From: Candidatus Petromonas tenebris
Lineage (GTDB): Bacteria > Bacillota > Clostridia > Peptostreptococcales > Caminicellaceae
Direction of reading: 5' to 3'
Length of the DNA: 32,817 nt
Assembly (NCBI GenBank): GCA_014236755.1
Contig: JACCKY010000058.1
Span: 1-32,817, forward strand
The position numbers were made by a program, and so were the translations under genes. Shown here piece by piece: positions 8,841 to 18,512 of the stretch (the stretch's first letter is position 1; each line of letters starts with the position of its first letter). The notes under the pieces were generated by a model. That model did no database searches. It was not told the DNA's origin and saw only the letters and a program-made list of their open reading frames with translations.

Positions 8841-9995
8841 TTAAGATTTTATTTTTAAATATTCTTCTTTAATAAGCTTGACTTCTTTTGAATCCTTATC
8901 AAGACCTGTTATTTTTTCTATTGCTATTTCTAAAGTATTCTCCTCTAATATTTTCTGCATTTTAACTGCATCTTCATCTTTAGAATAATCATAATTAAGT
9001 CCTGCAGCAATACCCTTTATAAGATTTTTATTATTTATGTTAAATTCTATTGTACCCATTAGTGGTTTAATAAGTCTATCGTTTTTACTTAACTTTCTAA
9101 GGGGTTGTCTTGCTACCCTAACAACTTCATCTCTCAAATAAGGGTTTTTAAATCTTGAAAGAATCTTTTGTATATATTGATAATGTTTTTCTATATTAAA
9201 TCCATACTTTTTAATTAAAACCTTTCCACTTTCCTCCATGGCACCTTGTACTATCTCTTGTATTGAAGCATCCATTATACTTTCTCTCACAGTTTTATAT
9301 CCTTTTAAATATCCTAAATAAGCTGTTATTGCATGACCAGTGTTTAATGTGAATATTTTCCTCTCAACATAGGCCATCAAGTTTTCGGTAAGCTCCATTC
9401 CTTTTATTTTAGGTATTTCTCCTTTGAACTGAGTTTTATCCACAATCCATTCTTTAAACTCTTCCACCATAACATGAATATCATTTTCTTTATTCTCTTC
9501 CATAGGTGGAATAATCCTATCTACTGCGCAATTAACAAACCCTACATAATTTTTCAAATATTCAATTTCTTCTTCGCTTAAATATTTTTTGACCATTTCT
9601 TTCAAATGTTCAGATGCCCCAACCATATTTTCACAAGCTATAATATTTAGATAATTTCTATTCTGTTTTTTAGATCTTTCTTTTATTCCTTGAGCTATTG
9701 TTGGAGCTATTTTATCAAGTATATTAGGTCCTACTGCAGTTGTAATTAGGCTTGCTTCTTCTATTTCCTTTATTATATTTTCATCTAATGATGATATAGC
9801 CGAAATATTTTCAACATAATTTTTCTCAACTTTTTCTCCAACAGTCTCTACTAAATATTTTTTGTTTTCATTTATTGAATCTATAATATTTTGATCGACA
9901 TCAGCAAAAACTACACGGTAACCTGAATCAGCTAATAAATATCCAATAAATCCTCTCCCTATATTACCTGCACCAAATTGAATAGCTTTTTTCAT
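8841..9995 (-). CDS. mtlD: Mannitol-1-phosphate 5-dehydrogenase
   Basis: MtlD oxidises mannitol-1-phosphate to fructose-6-phosphate with NAD in the cytoplasm. The start at 9995 (MKKAIQFGAGNIGRGFIG) has AGGAGG six bases upstream and gives 384 residues, as expected for the family. The Rossmann NAD motif GAGNIGRG is at residues 8-15. The conserved NCAVDRIIPP segment and the GHAITAYLGYLKG catalytic region are both present. It follows mtlA by about 150 bases that hold a long hairpin. Its product enters glycolysis and is also the substrate of GlmS next door. Confidence 0.97.
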   Translation of the reverse strand: MKKAIQFGAGNIGRGFIGYLLADSGYRVVFADVDQNIIDSINENKKYLVETVGEKVEKNYVENISAISSLDENIIKEIEEASLITTAVGPNILDKIAPTIAQGIKERSKKQNRNYLNIIACENMVGASEHLKEMVKKYLSEEEIEYLKNYVGFVNCAVDRIIPPMEENKENDIHVMVEEFKEWIVDKTQFKGEIPKIKGMELTENLMAYVERKIFTLNTGHAITAYLGYLKGYKTVRESIMDASIQEIVQGAMEESGKVLIKKYGFNIEKHYQYIQKILSRFKNPYLRDEVVRVARQPLRKLSKNDRLIKPLMGTIEFNINNKNLIKGIAAGLNYDYSKDEDAVKMQKILEENTLEIAIEKITGLDKDSKEVKLIKEEYLKIKS

Positions 9996-10053
9996 TTTAG
10001 CCCTCCTAACAATCACTCTTAATAAATATTAATTTATATTTTGCTCTAAATTT

Positions 10054-10117
10054 GACAACCTATGGATCCCTTTTTTATAATCTAATTTTTCCAAGATTAA
10101 AGGGGCCCATAGGTAGT
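10054..10117 (-). other. Long inverted repeat between mtlA and mtlD
   Basis: GACAACCTATGG (from 10054) is matched by CCATAGGTAGTC (to 10117) with one extra base, and the stem continues inward through TCCC/GGGG and T-A pairs. In the mtlA-mtlD mRNA it would be a strong hairpin. No clean T run follows on the minus strand, so an mRNA stability, processing or partial-attenuation element is more likely than a full terminator. Confidence 0.6.
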
Positions 10118-10147
10118 CTTATTTGGATTTAAATTTATTAACCAATG

Positions 10148-12034
10148 TTATTTTTTCATAAGAATATTGTAAACCTTATCTACATCATTAGTTTGAGAAA
10201 GTTCCTTAACTAGTGATTCGTCTTCAAGAGTAGATGCTAGATTTGATAAAATACTTAAATGTTCATTTCCTTTCCCTGCAATACCAATTACTAAGTAAGC
10301 CTTATTCCCTTCTCCAAAATCAATTCCTTGTGGATATTGAAGTACTACAATTCCAGATTTTATAATATTCTCTTTAGCTTCTGAAGAACCATGGGGTATT
10401 GCAACACCATTTCCTATATAAGTGGTAAGCATACTTTCTCTTTGATGCATAGCTTCAATATAATCATCATTTACACATCCACTATTTACAAGTAGCTTTC
10501 CTGCAAAACTAATTGCCTCTTTTTTGCTCACACTTTTTAATCCAAGTTTTATATTCTTTTTGTCTAAAACTTCTTGATTTGAATTGTTATCTTCTTTATT
10601 TTTCTTTACATTATAATTATTTACTGTAGACACTTTTTTTTTAAGTTCTTCTACTAACTCATCATATATTGGAGTTGATACAAAATTGTCTATTGAGATA
10701 TGCTTTTTGTTTGGAGCCTTTGTTTTCGCTCTTTCTGTTAAACTTTTATGGGTAATTATAATATCTGCATCATCTGGAATATCATTAATCGCAGTATTTA
10801 CAACAACAATATCTAGTCCAGCTTTTTCAATTTTCTTTCTAAGTTTTGTTGCTCCCATCGCACTTGACCCCATGCCTGCATCACATGCTACAACAATTTT
10901 TGTCACTAAACCATCTATATCAACTTTTTCTTCTTTTTTATTTTTTAGTTCCTTTACTTTTGCTGTTGCGTTTTCTAACTCCTCTTCACTTTGTTTTTCT
11001 GCAGATCTCTTTACAAATATTGATGCTACTAAGAATGATACAGCTGTAGATACTGCTACACCTGATAATACTCCAAAGAATCCACCTTTAGGTGTCATGG
11101 CTAATAGTGCAAATATACTTCCAGGTGATGGTGTAGCTACAAGACCTGCATTTAATATCATAAATGTAAATACACCACTTGCTCCACCAGCTATTACTGC
11201 AATAACTAAAGCCGGATTCATTAGAACATATGGGAAGTAAATCTCATGTATTCCTCCTAGGAAGTGAATGATTATCGCACCTGGTGTAGATTGTCTTACT
11301 GAACCTTTACTGAAAGCTAAATATGCTAATAATATTCCTAAACCTGGTCCTGGATTTGTTTCTATTAAAAAGAATATGGATTTTCCAAGCTCTTTAGCTT
11401 GCTGAACGCCTATTGGGCTTAATACACCGTGGTTAATTGCATTATTTAAAAATAATATTTTTCCTGGTTCAACGAAAATAGAAACTAATGGTAATAGTTT
11501 AGCATTAACTACACCTTCAACAGCCGCCTTTAAAATATTATTTAAGCTTAAAACTACTGGTCCTATTGCTAGATAAGCAAGTATAGCCATAACCATACCT
11601 ATGATTCCTGCTGAGAAGTTATTTACTAACATTTCAAAACCTGATTTTACTTTTCCTTCTATGCTTTCATCAAATTTCTTAATTACATATCCTCCAAGAG
11701 GACCCATGACCATAGCACCTAAAAACATTGGTACATCTGCACCAACTACAACACCCATAGTTGATACAGCTCCAACTACTCCTCCACGGTTTCCACCTAC
11801 TAATTTACCACCTGTATAACCTATTAATAAAGGAAGTAAATTAATAATCATTGGTCCTACTAACTTACTAAGATTTTCATTTGGAATCCACCCTGTAGGG
11901 ATAAATAATGCAGTTATCAATCCCCATGCTATAAAAGCACCTATATTTGGCATAACCATACCACTTAAAAATCTACCAAATTTTTGTATTTTAACTCTTA
12001 CATCTTTTTTTTCGCTAGCTGCAATACTATTCAT
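10148..12034 (-). CDS. mtlA: Mannitol-specific PTS enzyme IICBA
   Basis: MtlA imports mannitol and phosphorylates it to mannitol-1-phosphate at the membrane. The 628-residue product carries all three domains. Membrane EIIC covers about 1-345 (GRFLSGMVMPNIGAFIAWGL, GIHEIYFPYVLMNP). Cytoplasmic EIIB covers about 375-470, with phospho-Cys384 in VVACDAGMGSSAMG. EIIA covers about 495-628, with phospho-His548 in GVAIPHGSS. An Asn/Lys-rich linker joins B and A. Many Gram-positive bacteria have EIIA as a separate MtlF; here it is fused as in E. coli, and Cys384 has the same number as in E. coli MtlA. AAGGAGG precedes the ATG. It starts 15 bases after mtlR. Confidence 0.96.
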   Translation of the reverse strand: MNSIAASEKKDVRVKIQKFGRFLSGMVMPNIGAFIAWGLITALFIPTGWIPNENLSKLVGPMIINLLPLLIGYTGGKLVGGNRGGVVGAVSTMGVVVGADVPMFLGAMVMGPLGGYVIKKFDESIEGKVKSGFEMLVNNFSAGIIGMVMAILAYLAIGPVVLSLNNILKAAVEGVVNAKLLPLVSIFVEPGKILFLNNAINHGVLSPIGVQQAKELGKSIFFLIETNPGPGLGILLAYLAFSKGSVRQSTPGAIIIHFLGGIHEIYFPYVLMNPALVIAVIAGGASGVFTFMILNAGLVATPSPGSIFALLAMTPKGGFFGVLSGVAVSTAVSFLVASIFVKRSAEKQSEEELENATAKVKELKNKKEEKVDIDGLVTKIVVACDAGMGSSAMGATKLRKKIEKAGLDIVVVNTAINDIPDDADIIITHKSLTERAKTKAPNKKHISIDNFVSTPIYDELVEELKKKVSTVNNYNVKKNKEDNNSNQEVLDKKNIKLGLKSVSKKEAISFAGKLLVNSGCVNDDYIEAMHQRESMLTTYIGNGVAIPHGSSEAKENIIKSGIVVLQYPQGIDFGEGNKAYLVIGIAGKGNEHLSILSNLASTLEDESLVKELSQTNDVDKVYNILMKK

Positions 12035-12049
12035 TTATATGCCTCCTTT

Positions 12050-14131
12050 TCAAATTTTTATATTTAAATAAAAATCTTTTAAAATATTATTGATATAGTC
12101 ATATAATTGGTTACTATTCATATTTTTTAATAAATTCTCCTTGAAAAGCTCCTGGCTTACCCTGCTTATGCATTCAATATACTCTCTTTCTATGTCTTTA
12201 GGGGCTAATAGAACTATAACGAAATTTATTTTATTTTCATTAACCTTTATCTCTTTTGGTAGTTTAATAATTCCTACATTTAACTCTTTTACTGCGTTAC
12301 TTCTGCAGTGTATTATAATTGCATTAGATTCTTCTAGTATAAATTGCCCTTGGGCCTCTCTTTTCTTAATATCATTTTTTAATACTTTGCAATTTATTAT
12401 GTCATCAGTGTATAAATTGCTTATTTTGTCTATTATTTCTTCGTAACTATTGATATCTAGTTCATCATAATACTTAAAATTATTTAATATTTGCATAACA
12501 GCTTTTCCGTAATTAATGTTCTTCTTTAAATCCTTTTTAAAATCTTTTCTATTTGCATTATTTTTTTTGGCAGAATTCCTAAATTTCATTCTATCAATTA
12601 CATTAAGTATTTTTTTCTTATCTTCTTCGAGTAAGAAGGGATTTACTACAACGTTTTCCAAACCTTCATAATACAGTTTCACCGTTGAAACTATGAAGTC
12701 ACATGCGTTAAGGTCAACTTCATTATTTTCTAATTCTGCTATAGAGACTGTATCAATAACTTTTAAATTCAGAAACTCTTTCTCAATCTTAGAGGACAAT
12801 AATCTAGAAGTTCCAATCCCACTTGGACAAACTACTATGATTCTATAAATATGGTTATGTGCCCTCTCTACTGCTCCGCCTATATGAAGCGCAATGTAGC
12901 CAACTTCTGTATCAGGTACTCTAAGTTTTAATTCATCTTCTATTATTTTGGATGCTTCCTTTGAAAGCTTGAAAAGCTGAGGATAATTTTCTTTAATTTG
13001 ATCTAGTAGAGGATTTCTAATATCCATATTCATGGTTAATCTTTTAATTGCAGGTTCCAGATGAATTGCTAAATCTATTAGGAGTTTATCATCTTGCATT
13101 AGCTCAATACTTAATTTTGATTCTATAAACTTAATAATTTTTCTGGCTATTTTTATAATCTTATATTTCTCTATAAAGAAGGTTTCGTTCACATCTTTTT
13201 TGTCTATAAAATACTTCCTTGAACCCATGAGATGCATAGTTATATACCCAACTTCATCCTCTGGCAATTTGATGTCAAAGGCCTTACTTATTTTATTAGA
13301 TAATTGCCAAGCTAAATCAAATTCTTTATTTGTTTTTAACTGATTTAAGAATTGTTTATCTATTTCAATTGTTTCTCCATGCTTAATTCTTTCTATAACA
13401 AGGGCTATATGAACAATGAGGGCCACATACTGGCTATCATTCAGCTGATAGTCATAAGATTTTTCCATTTTATAAACTATTTTTTCTATAACTTCTACTG
13501 TCTTTTTATCAACCATATTGAGAAGTTTATTACTAGTTCTTAGTTTTATAGAATCATTTTCCTGTACTCTATTCTTAATAGAGTTTTTCAATATATCCAA
13601 TACTTCTTTATCAGAGTGGGTTTTATATATAAGATTAACCATTAGTTTTCTTAAAAGTGATTCGTTACCTTCAACATAAACTCCAAGCCCAGGCTTTCTA
13701 ATTAATTTTATATTATATTCTGTAAGAATTTCTTCAATTTTATCGAGGTCTGAACTTATTGTTCCTCCCGTAACATTAAGCTCTGACTCAAATTTATAAA
13801 TTTTTATAGGTTCTTTACTTTTTAAGAGCTCTATTAATATAAACAATTGTCTTTCTTCTGGAGTATATTTCTTTTTGAAATTTTGGCCAGCCAATAGATC
13901 CTTTAGCCTTCTTTTTTCTTCTAAACTGCCTACAATAGTTACTCCATAGCCCGGTTTTTTAATAAGCTTAAAATTATGTTTTTTTAAAAATTTCTCCACT
14001 AATGGAATTTTCCTTAACACAGTTCTAGAACTTACGTTTAGCTTTTCAGCTATATAGCTGGTTGTTAAAGGCTCAGTACTTTCTACAAGTATCATAAGTA
14101 TTTTTCTAGCTTTATTATCTAAAGCTTTCAT
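12050..14131 (-). CDS. mtlR: MtlR-type PRD-containing transcriptional activator of the mannitol operon
   Basis: The 693-residue product (start 14131, MKALDNKARKILMILVE, with GGGAGAG upstream) has the MtlR layout. An N-terminal DeoR-like helix-turn-helix includes YIAEKLNVSSRTVLRKI at about 25-41, with a second HTH region near 100-140. Two PRD domains follow, each with a conserved His pair (ALIVHIALVIERI; GYITMHLMG; LIDLAIHLEPAIKR; GYIALHIGGAVERA). Next is an EIIB-like domain with Cys in VVCPSGIGTSRLL, then an EIIA-like domain with His in AIIIHCRSN. In characterised MtlR proteins, HPr and the mannitol EII enzymes phosphorylate these sites, so activity tracks mannitol. It leads the operon it probably controls. 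Confidence 0.92.
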   Translation of the reverse strand: MKALDNKARKILMILVESTEPLTTSYIAEKLNVSSRTVLRKIPLVEKFLKKHNFKLIKKPGYGVTIVGSLEEKRRLKDLLAGQNFKKKYTPEERQLFILIELLKSKEPIKIYKFESELNVTGGTISSDLDKIEEILTEYNIKLIRKPGLGVYVEGNESLLRKLMVNLIYKTHSDKEVLDILKNSIKNRVQENDSIKLRTSNKLLNMVDKKTVEVIEKIVYKMEKSYDYQLNDSQYVALIVHIALVIERIKHGETIEIDKQFLNQLKTNKEFDLAWQLSNKISKAFDIKLPEDEVGYITMHLMGSRKYFIDKKDVNETFFIEKYKIIKIARKIIKFIESKLSIELMQDDKLLIDLAIHLEPAIKRLTMNMDIRNPLLDQIKENYPQLFKLSKEASKIIEDELKLRVPDTEVGYIALHIGGAVERAHNHIYRIIVVCPSGIGTSRLLSSKIEKEFLNLKVIDTVSIAELENNEVDLNACDFIVSTVKLYYEGLENVVVNPFLLEEDKKKILNVIDRMKFRNSAKKNNANRKDFKKDLKKNINYGKAVMQILNNFKYYDELDINSYEEIIDKISNLYTDDIINCKVLKNDIKKREAQGQFILEESNAIIIHCRSNAVKELNVGIIKLPKEIKVNENKINFVIVLLAPKDIEREYIECISRVSQELFKENLLKNMNSNQLYDYINNILKDFYLNIKI

Positions 14132-14192
14132 ATTTATCTCTCCCGGAAAAGAAATTATCAAATTAAAAAAGTGCACTTTGTTTTCTAATTAA

Positions 14193-14221
14193 ATAGTATC
14201 TTAAAAATATTGAAATTTCAA
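14193..14221 (-). promoter_or_regulatory. Candidate promoter of the mtlR-mtlA-mtlD operon
   Basis: TTGAAA (14221-14216), 17 bases, TACTAT (14198-14193) on the minus strand, about 60 bases before the mtlR start. The -35 matches five of six and the -10 four of six positions, as expected for an activated promoter. The rest of 14132-14455 holds only this and the glmM terminator; I see no clear catabolite-responsive element. Confidence 0.5.
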
Positions 14222-14352
14222 CGAATACTTAGCTTTATTTTGTCATTATGAATTAGTGACATTTCTAAATAATATGAATTTTGTAGCGTTCAGGCCATCA
14301 TTTTTTAGAATTTTTTGATTTTTATTTATATAATTTTATTCTTCCTCTTTCA

Positions 14353-14402
14353 AAAATAAAATGAATGGATGCAGTTACAACACTGCTTCCATTCATTTTA
14401 TT
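14353..14402 (-). terminator. Strong intrinsic terminator of glmM
   Basis: AAAATGAATGGA and TCCATTCATTTT are perfectly complementary, with a further inner GCAGT/ACTGC pairing. On the minus strand the stem runs into a T-rich tail (TTTTATTTTTG). It lies 54 bases after the glmM stop, separating glmM from the mannitol operon. Confidence 0.9.
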
Positions 14403-14455
14403 AAAAAAGTTGCACTCCTCAAATCAAATTCTTAATCCGTTACTTTATTGAATAC

Positions 14456-15802
14456 TTATTTTAATCTTTCCTCTATAAGCTCAACTAGCTCTATTGCATA
14501 TTTTTCAAGTACTTTTATATCAGTTCCTTCAAGCATCACTCTTACCAGTGGTTCAGTTCCTGAAGGTCTTATTAATATTCTTCCTTCTCCATGCATTTTT
14601 TCTTCTATCTCTTTGATTCTGCTTGCAATCACTTCATCTTCCATATATTTTTTCTTTTTATCGTTACTTACCTTTGCATTTTTTAGTACTTGAGGATAAA
14701 CCTTCATTATTGATGCAAGTTCTGATAATGGTTTATTTTTCTTTTTAACTACTGAAAGTAGCTGTAGTGCAGATAAAAGTCCATCTCCTGTGGTATTGTG
14801 TTCTAAGAATATAATATGTCCTGACTGTTCTCCTCCTAGTATATATCCTTTTTCCTTCATCTTTTCCAGTACATATCTATCTCCTACCTTTGTTTTCACT
14901 ATATTACAATTAAATTCCTTCAAAGCCTTTTCTAATCCTATATTGCTCATAACCGTAGCTACTATTGTATTATCCTTTAGTTTGCCTTCCTGCATAAGAT
15001 AGCTTCCACAGATCGCCATTATCTTATCTCCATCTACTATATTTCCTTTTTCGTCCACAGCTATCAGTCTATCGGCATCGCCATCAAAGGATAATCCTAT
15101 ATCAGCACTATTTTCTATGACAAAGTTTTTGATTACCTCGGGATAAGTAGATCCACACTTATAGTTTATGTTAAGACCGTTAGGATTGTGATTTAAAACC
15201 TTCACTTCCGCTCCAAGTTCTTTTAATATTGCTGGCGCTGCCATGTAGGATGCTCCATTTCCACAGTCCATTGCTATCTTCATTCCCGTTAAATCCACAT
15301 CTATTGTGGATTTGAGAAACTCTGCATAATCCTTTACTGCATCCTCTACTTCTATCTTTCTACCAACTTCGTTTCCTTTAGGCAAAGCTTCTATATCCTT
15401 GCCATTTAATATGTATTCTTCTATTTTATCCTCCACCTCATCGGGCAGTTTAAATCCGTCTTTATTAAAAAACTTGATTCCATTATATTCTACGGGATTA
15501 TGGGAAGCTGATATTACTACTCCCGCATCTGCACCGTATTTTCTTGTAAGGTATGCAACTGCCGGCGTGGGGACTACGCCTACAATGAGGGCATCGGAGC
15601 CTGCTGACAGTATGCCCGAAATCAGAGCAGCTTCAAGCATATCTCCTGATATTCTAGTATCTTTCCCTACAACGATTTTAGCTTTTTTCTTACCATTTGT
15701 CAGTATATATGCTCCTATTCTTCCAAGTTTATATGCTATTTCACAGGTCAGTTCTATATTAGCAACTCCTCTTACTCCATCAGTTCCAAATAGTTTGCCC
15801 AT
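14456..15802 (-). CDS. glmM: Phosphoglucosamine mutase
   Basis: GlmM converts glucosamine-6-phosphate, the GlmS product, to glucosamine-1-phosphate for UDP-GlcNAc synthesis. The 448-residue protein has the N-terminal [15 protein letters not shown], the phosphoserine loop ISASHNP with catalytic Ser100, the metal-binding DGDADR at 240-245, and a C-terminal [12 protein letters not shown] sugar-phosphate loop. GGAGG precedes the ATG. In Firmicutes GlmM is usually encoded beside cdaA-cdaR and can bind CdaA and restrain c-di-AMP synthesis; here it is separated from them by about 11 kb. It has its own promoter and terminator. Confidence 0.98.
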   Translation of the reverse strand: MGKLFGTDGVRGVANIELTCEIAYKLGRIGAYILTNGKKKAKIVVGKDTRISGDMLEAALISGILSAGSDALIVGVVPTPAVAYLTRKYGADAGVVISASHNPVEYNGIKFFNKDGFKLPDEVEDKIEEYILNGKDIEALPKGNEVGRKIEVEDAVKDYAEFLKSTIDVDLTGMKIAMDCGNGASYMAAPAILKELGAEVKVLNHNPNGLNINYKCGSTYPEVIKNFVIENSADIGLSFDGDADRLIAVDEKGNIVDGDKIMAICGSYLMQEGKLKDNTIVATVMSNIGLEKALKEFNCNIVKTKVGDRYVLEKMKEKGYILGGEQSGHIIFLEHNTTGDGLLSALQLLSVVKKKNKPLSELASIMKVYPQVLKNAKVSNDKKKKYMEDEVIASRIKEIEEKMHGEGRILIRPSGTEPLVRVMLEGTDIKVLEKYAIELVELIEERLK

Positions 15803-15860
15803 AATAAACCTCCATCATTGTTAAATAAGCTTTTATAATGTAAAATACCTAATCTACTAT

Positions 15861-15889
15861 ATTTTATCACAATAAATTTATACCGGCAA
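15861..15889 (-). promoter_or_regulatory. Sigma-A promoter of glmM
   Basis: On the minus strand TTGCCG (15889-15884), a 17-base spacer and TAAAAT (15866-15861) lie about 60 bases ahead of the glmM start, just past an upstream hairpin terminator. Confidence 0.65.
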
Positions 15890-15896
15890 TAATTTC

Positions 15897-15921
15897 AAAA
15901 AAAGGTTCCTTTATGGGAACA
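15897..15921 (-). terminator. Short intrinsic terminator upstream of glmM
   Basis: GTTCC/GGAAC hairpin with a six-base loop, followed on the minus strand by seven T after one C. It would block read-through from the cstA side and isolate the glmM promoter. Confidence 0.65.
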
Positions 15922-15943
15922 AAGGCATCTGGCGACGCTTTGT

Positions 15944-15974
15944 TAGTTCGTAGTTAGTAGTTCGTAGTTGGTAG
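15944..15974. repeat. Period-7 tandem repeat, unit TAGTTNG
   Basis: Four consecutive heptamers read TAGTTCG, TAGTTAG, TAGTTCG, TAGTTGG, followed by TAG. No open frame or hairpin explains them. They sit in the 363-base gap between cstA and glmM, next to a second period-7 array. Confidence 0.8.
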
Positions 15975-15980
15975 CCCTGA

Positions 15981-16013
15981 TTAGCTCTTAGTTCTTAGCT
16001 CTTGGCTCTTGGC
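15981..16013. repeat. Period-7 tandem repeat, unit TTAGCTC
   Basis: Consecutive heptamers read TTAGCTC, TTAGTTC, TTAGCTC, TTGGCTC, then TTGGC. They begin seven bases after the TAGTTNG array and share its periodicity and TAG core. Confidence 0.8.
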
Positions 16014-16123
16014 AAATCCTAGTCGTTCTTTAGGGTCTTTCTTGCGAATTTCTTGCATCCCTTGAATTTACTTTGTTTTATACCTGCAATTTTTTCAAAA
16101 ATGTTTGAATTCCTATGCAACCA

Positions 16124-16155
16124 GAAAAATAGACTGCTGAAAAAGCAGTCTATTT
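16124..16155 (-). terminator. Intrinsic terminator of cstA
   Basis: AAATAGACTGCT and AGCAGTCTATTT form a perfect 12-bp stem with a five-base loop, followed by a T run on the minus strand. It starts about ten bases after the cstA stop. Confidence 0.9.
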
Positions 16156-16165
16156 CATATTTACA

Positions 16166-17779
16166 TTAAACGCTAGTTGATTTTTTAGTCTCACCGGACA
16201 GTATCTTATATGACTGTTTGATTAGTATTAAAGCAAGGACAAATAGTAATACTCCAAATATTACTAATATAAAGTTTCCTGCTGCAAGATTTGTCTTGAT
16301 TAGCAAAATTAATGCTGTTAATGTAACGATAAACATAAATATCATTGGATAAATAATCATCTTGTTGCTTCTTCCGCTATTTGCTAGCCATGCAGCCAAT
16401 GAAAGAAGTGCTATAGCAGCCAATAATTGATTTGCTGACCCGAATAGTGGCCATACTTTTTGCCATCCAGCTACTGCTAACCATCCGCCAAGTGCAACTG
16501 TTATAGCAGTTGATACAAATCTATTTGTAGCAAGAATACTTTGCTGTTCTTTAGTTTCATCCTCAAAGAACTCTTGGAATATAAACCTCGCAAGTCTTGT
16601 GGCAGTATCAAGACTTGTTAAAGCAAAGGCCGAAATCGCAAGCGCTGTAAAAGGTTTTCCAACTGACATAGGTATACCTATTTTAGTCATGAATGTACCT
16701 ACGCCAGTTGCAAATACGTTAACAGGTCCTCCTACCTTTAACAGTTCACCAAATTTGTCGCCACTTATATAAGCAGCTGTTATTATTGCTATTATTGCCA
16801 GTACACCTTCGATTAACATACCACCGTAACCGATTAGCTTCGTATCTCCTTCTTTATCTACCTGCTTAGAAGAAGTACCGGAACCAACCAGTGAGTGGAA
16901 ACCTGATATAGCTCCACAGGCAACTGTTACAAATAAAAGTGGGAATAAATATTGTCCATTTACATTGAATCCTGTAAATGCTGCTAACTGTATGCCGGGT
17001 CTATACATTATTAATCCGAATACTGCTCCACCGATCATTGCGTATAAGAGATATGAATTCAAATAGTCTCTCGGCTGAAGTAGTATCCATACCGGAGTAA
17101 CTGAAGCAACAAAAATATACCCAAGGATTAATACTATCCAAGTATTTTTAGAAAGTACTAGTGGGAATTTCATACCTATCCAAATACATGCAAATAGTAA
17201 TATTACTCCTATAACACTACCTATTGATAGAGGTACTCCACTTCTATAAACTGCAAAACCAAATACAACAGCTAATACTATAAATAATAATGATGCAGTA
17301 GCTGCCTGCGGAGTACTCACAAATGTTCCTGCAACAACATTAACAAACGCTGCAACTACTAGAAGAAGTGTAAGCCATGCAAAAACAGCAAATAATTTCT
17401 TTCCTGATTTACCAATATTAGCTTCAATTATTTGTCCAACTGATTTACCATCATGTCTTACTGAGGCAAATAAAGATCCAAAGTCATGTACACCACCAAA
17501 AAAGATACTACCAATAACTATCCATAAAGTTACGGGAACCCAACCAAATACTGATGCAGCTATTGGTCCTACTATTGGTCCTGCCCCTGCTATTGATGCA
17601 AAGTGGTGACCTAAAAGTACTGGTGCACCTGCTGGTACATAGTCAACTCCATCATTTAATCTGTGAGCAGGAGTTGTCTTTGAAGGGTCCATTCCCCATT
17701 GCTTACATAGCCAGGCACCATATGTGGCGTAAGCAATGACAAATGCAATAATACCAAATAATACTAAAAATAATGACAT
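16166..17779 (-). CDS. cstA: CstA-family transporter (carbon starvation protein, pyruvate or peptide transport family)
   Basis: This is a 537-residue, strongly hydrophobic protein with many membrane helices and the CstA N-terminal signature: TTPAHRLNDGVDYVPA, then VLLGHHFASIAGAGPIVGP, and GGVHDFGSLFASVRHDGKS. E. coli members (CstA, BtsT; about 700 residues) transport pyruvate, and CstA has been linked to peptide use. This shorter clostridial type lacks their long C-terminal part. The substrate cannot be read from sequence. AAGGAGG precedes the ATG. A small unknown gene ends 30 bases upstream and is probably cotranscribed. Placement beside amino-acid fermentation genes would suit pyruvate or peptide uptake, but that is inference. 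Confidence 0.9.
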   Translation of the reverse strand: MSLFLVLFGIIAFVIAYATYGAWLCKQWGMDPSKTTPAHRLNDGVDYVPAGAPVLLGHHFASIAGAGPIVGPIAASVFGWVPVTLWIVIGSIFFGGVHDFGSLFASVRHDGKSVGQIIEANIGKSGKKLFAVFAWLTLLLVVAAFVNVVAGTFVSTPQAATASLLFIVLAVVFGFAVYRSGVPLSIGSVIGVILLFACIWIGMKFPLVLSKNTWIVLILGYIFVASVTPVWILLQPRDYLNSYLLYAMIGGAVFGLIMYRPGIQLAAFTGFNVNGQYLFPLLFVTVACGAISGFHSLVGSGTSSKQVDKEGDTKLIGYGGMLIEGVLAIIAIITAAYISGDKFGELLKVGGPVNVFATGVGTFMTKIGIPMSVGKPFTALAISAFALTSLDTATRLARFIFQEFFEDETKEQQSILATNRFVSTAITVALGGWLAVAGWQKVWPLFGSANQLLAAIALLSLAAWLANSGRSNKMIIYPMIFMFIVTLTALILLIKTNLAAGNFILVIFGVLLFVLALILIKQSYKILSGETKKSTSV

Positions 17780-17809
17780 AAAGAAGCCTCCTTTTATAAT
17801 ATTTTATTA

Positions 17810-18304
17810 TTAAGGTTGATAAAATCTAACAACCTTATTAGCTTTTTTACTGGTTATGACTTTATTATCATGGAGGTCAACCAAAATCAACCTTATATCA
17901 GCCCAGCCCTTGAAACCAAAGGCAAATCCCTTCTGATACCTAAATCTTTCTATTTTTTTTATTAAATTTACATCTTCTAGTCTATCCACAACTATAATTC
18001 CGCTTATTGTAGTAGACATGTGCTCGTGATGAGGATCCACATAGTCTTTTATATTTCTTTTTAATATATCTATAATGTTATCAATGGATTTTTGATCAAT
18101 AGATTTAAAATATTTTAAAAAGCAGTATTCATCATTTTCAAAGGCATAGATTGTGATCTTTTTACTAGCAAAATATTTTTCATTTCGCATATTTAATGAT
18201 GCAAATATATCAAAATTGGTATCGCCGTACTCGTAGTTCTCTTCTATGTTAAATATCCTTGAGTATCTCTCTTTAATTTTTTCTTTGTAAGTTTCAAAAA
18301 CCAT
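17810..18304 (-). CDS. Conserved hypothetical protein upstream of cstA
   Basis: I do not recognise this 164-residue protein with confidence. It is soluble and charged, with no signal peptide, membrane helix or Cys cluster. Visible features are a central DPHHEHMSTTISGIIVV stretch with three His, followed by a predicted alpha/beta C-terminal half with GFAFGFKGWADIRLILVDL and a basic end. The ATG at 18304 has a modest GGTGA site. It begins a likely two-gene unit with cstA (30-base gap), so a role in regulating or assisting the transporter is plausible but unproven. Coding potential is supported by the lack of a competing frame and by its operon position. Confidence 0.75.
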   Translation of the reverse strand: MVFETYKEKIKERYSRIFNIEENYEYGDTNFDIFASLNMRNEKYFASKKITIYAFENDEYCFLKYFKSIDQKSIDNIIDILKRNIKDYVDPHHEHMSTTISGIIVVDRLEDVNLIKKIERFRYQKGFAFGFKGWADIRLILVDLHDNKVITSKKANKVVRFYQP

Positions 18305-18512
18305 ATAATCACCATCTGCTTAGAAATTTTAGGAACAAAAGTACACCTTTCATATATAATTTAAATATACAGAAAATTTTAAAACAAATAAACATTTTAA
18401 GGTCTAACTGTTGATTTTTATGTTTGAACTGCAATTATTTAGCTCTAAACAACATATTAAAAGTGTATTCTTCATTGATATTCTTATTCAATTTTTTTCA
18501 TATTTTTCCTGC

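Noticed and set aside
10686-11240. Long open frame (184 codons) on the plus strand across mtlA
   Set aside because: It is antisense to the EIIB and EIIC coding region of mtlA, whose motifs and ribosome site are unambiguous, and its translation has no family resemblance.
14132-14455. Catabolite-responsive (cre) site upstream of mtlR
   Set aside because: No sequence close to TGWAAGCGNTTWCA was found in this gap.
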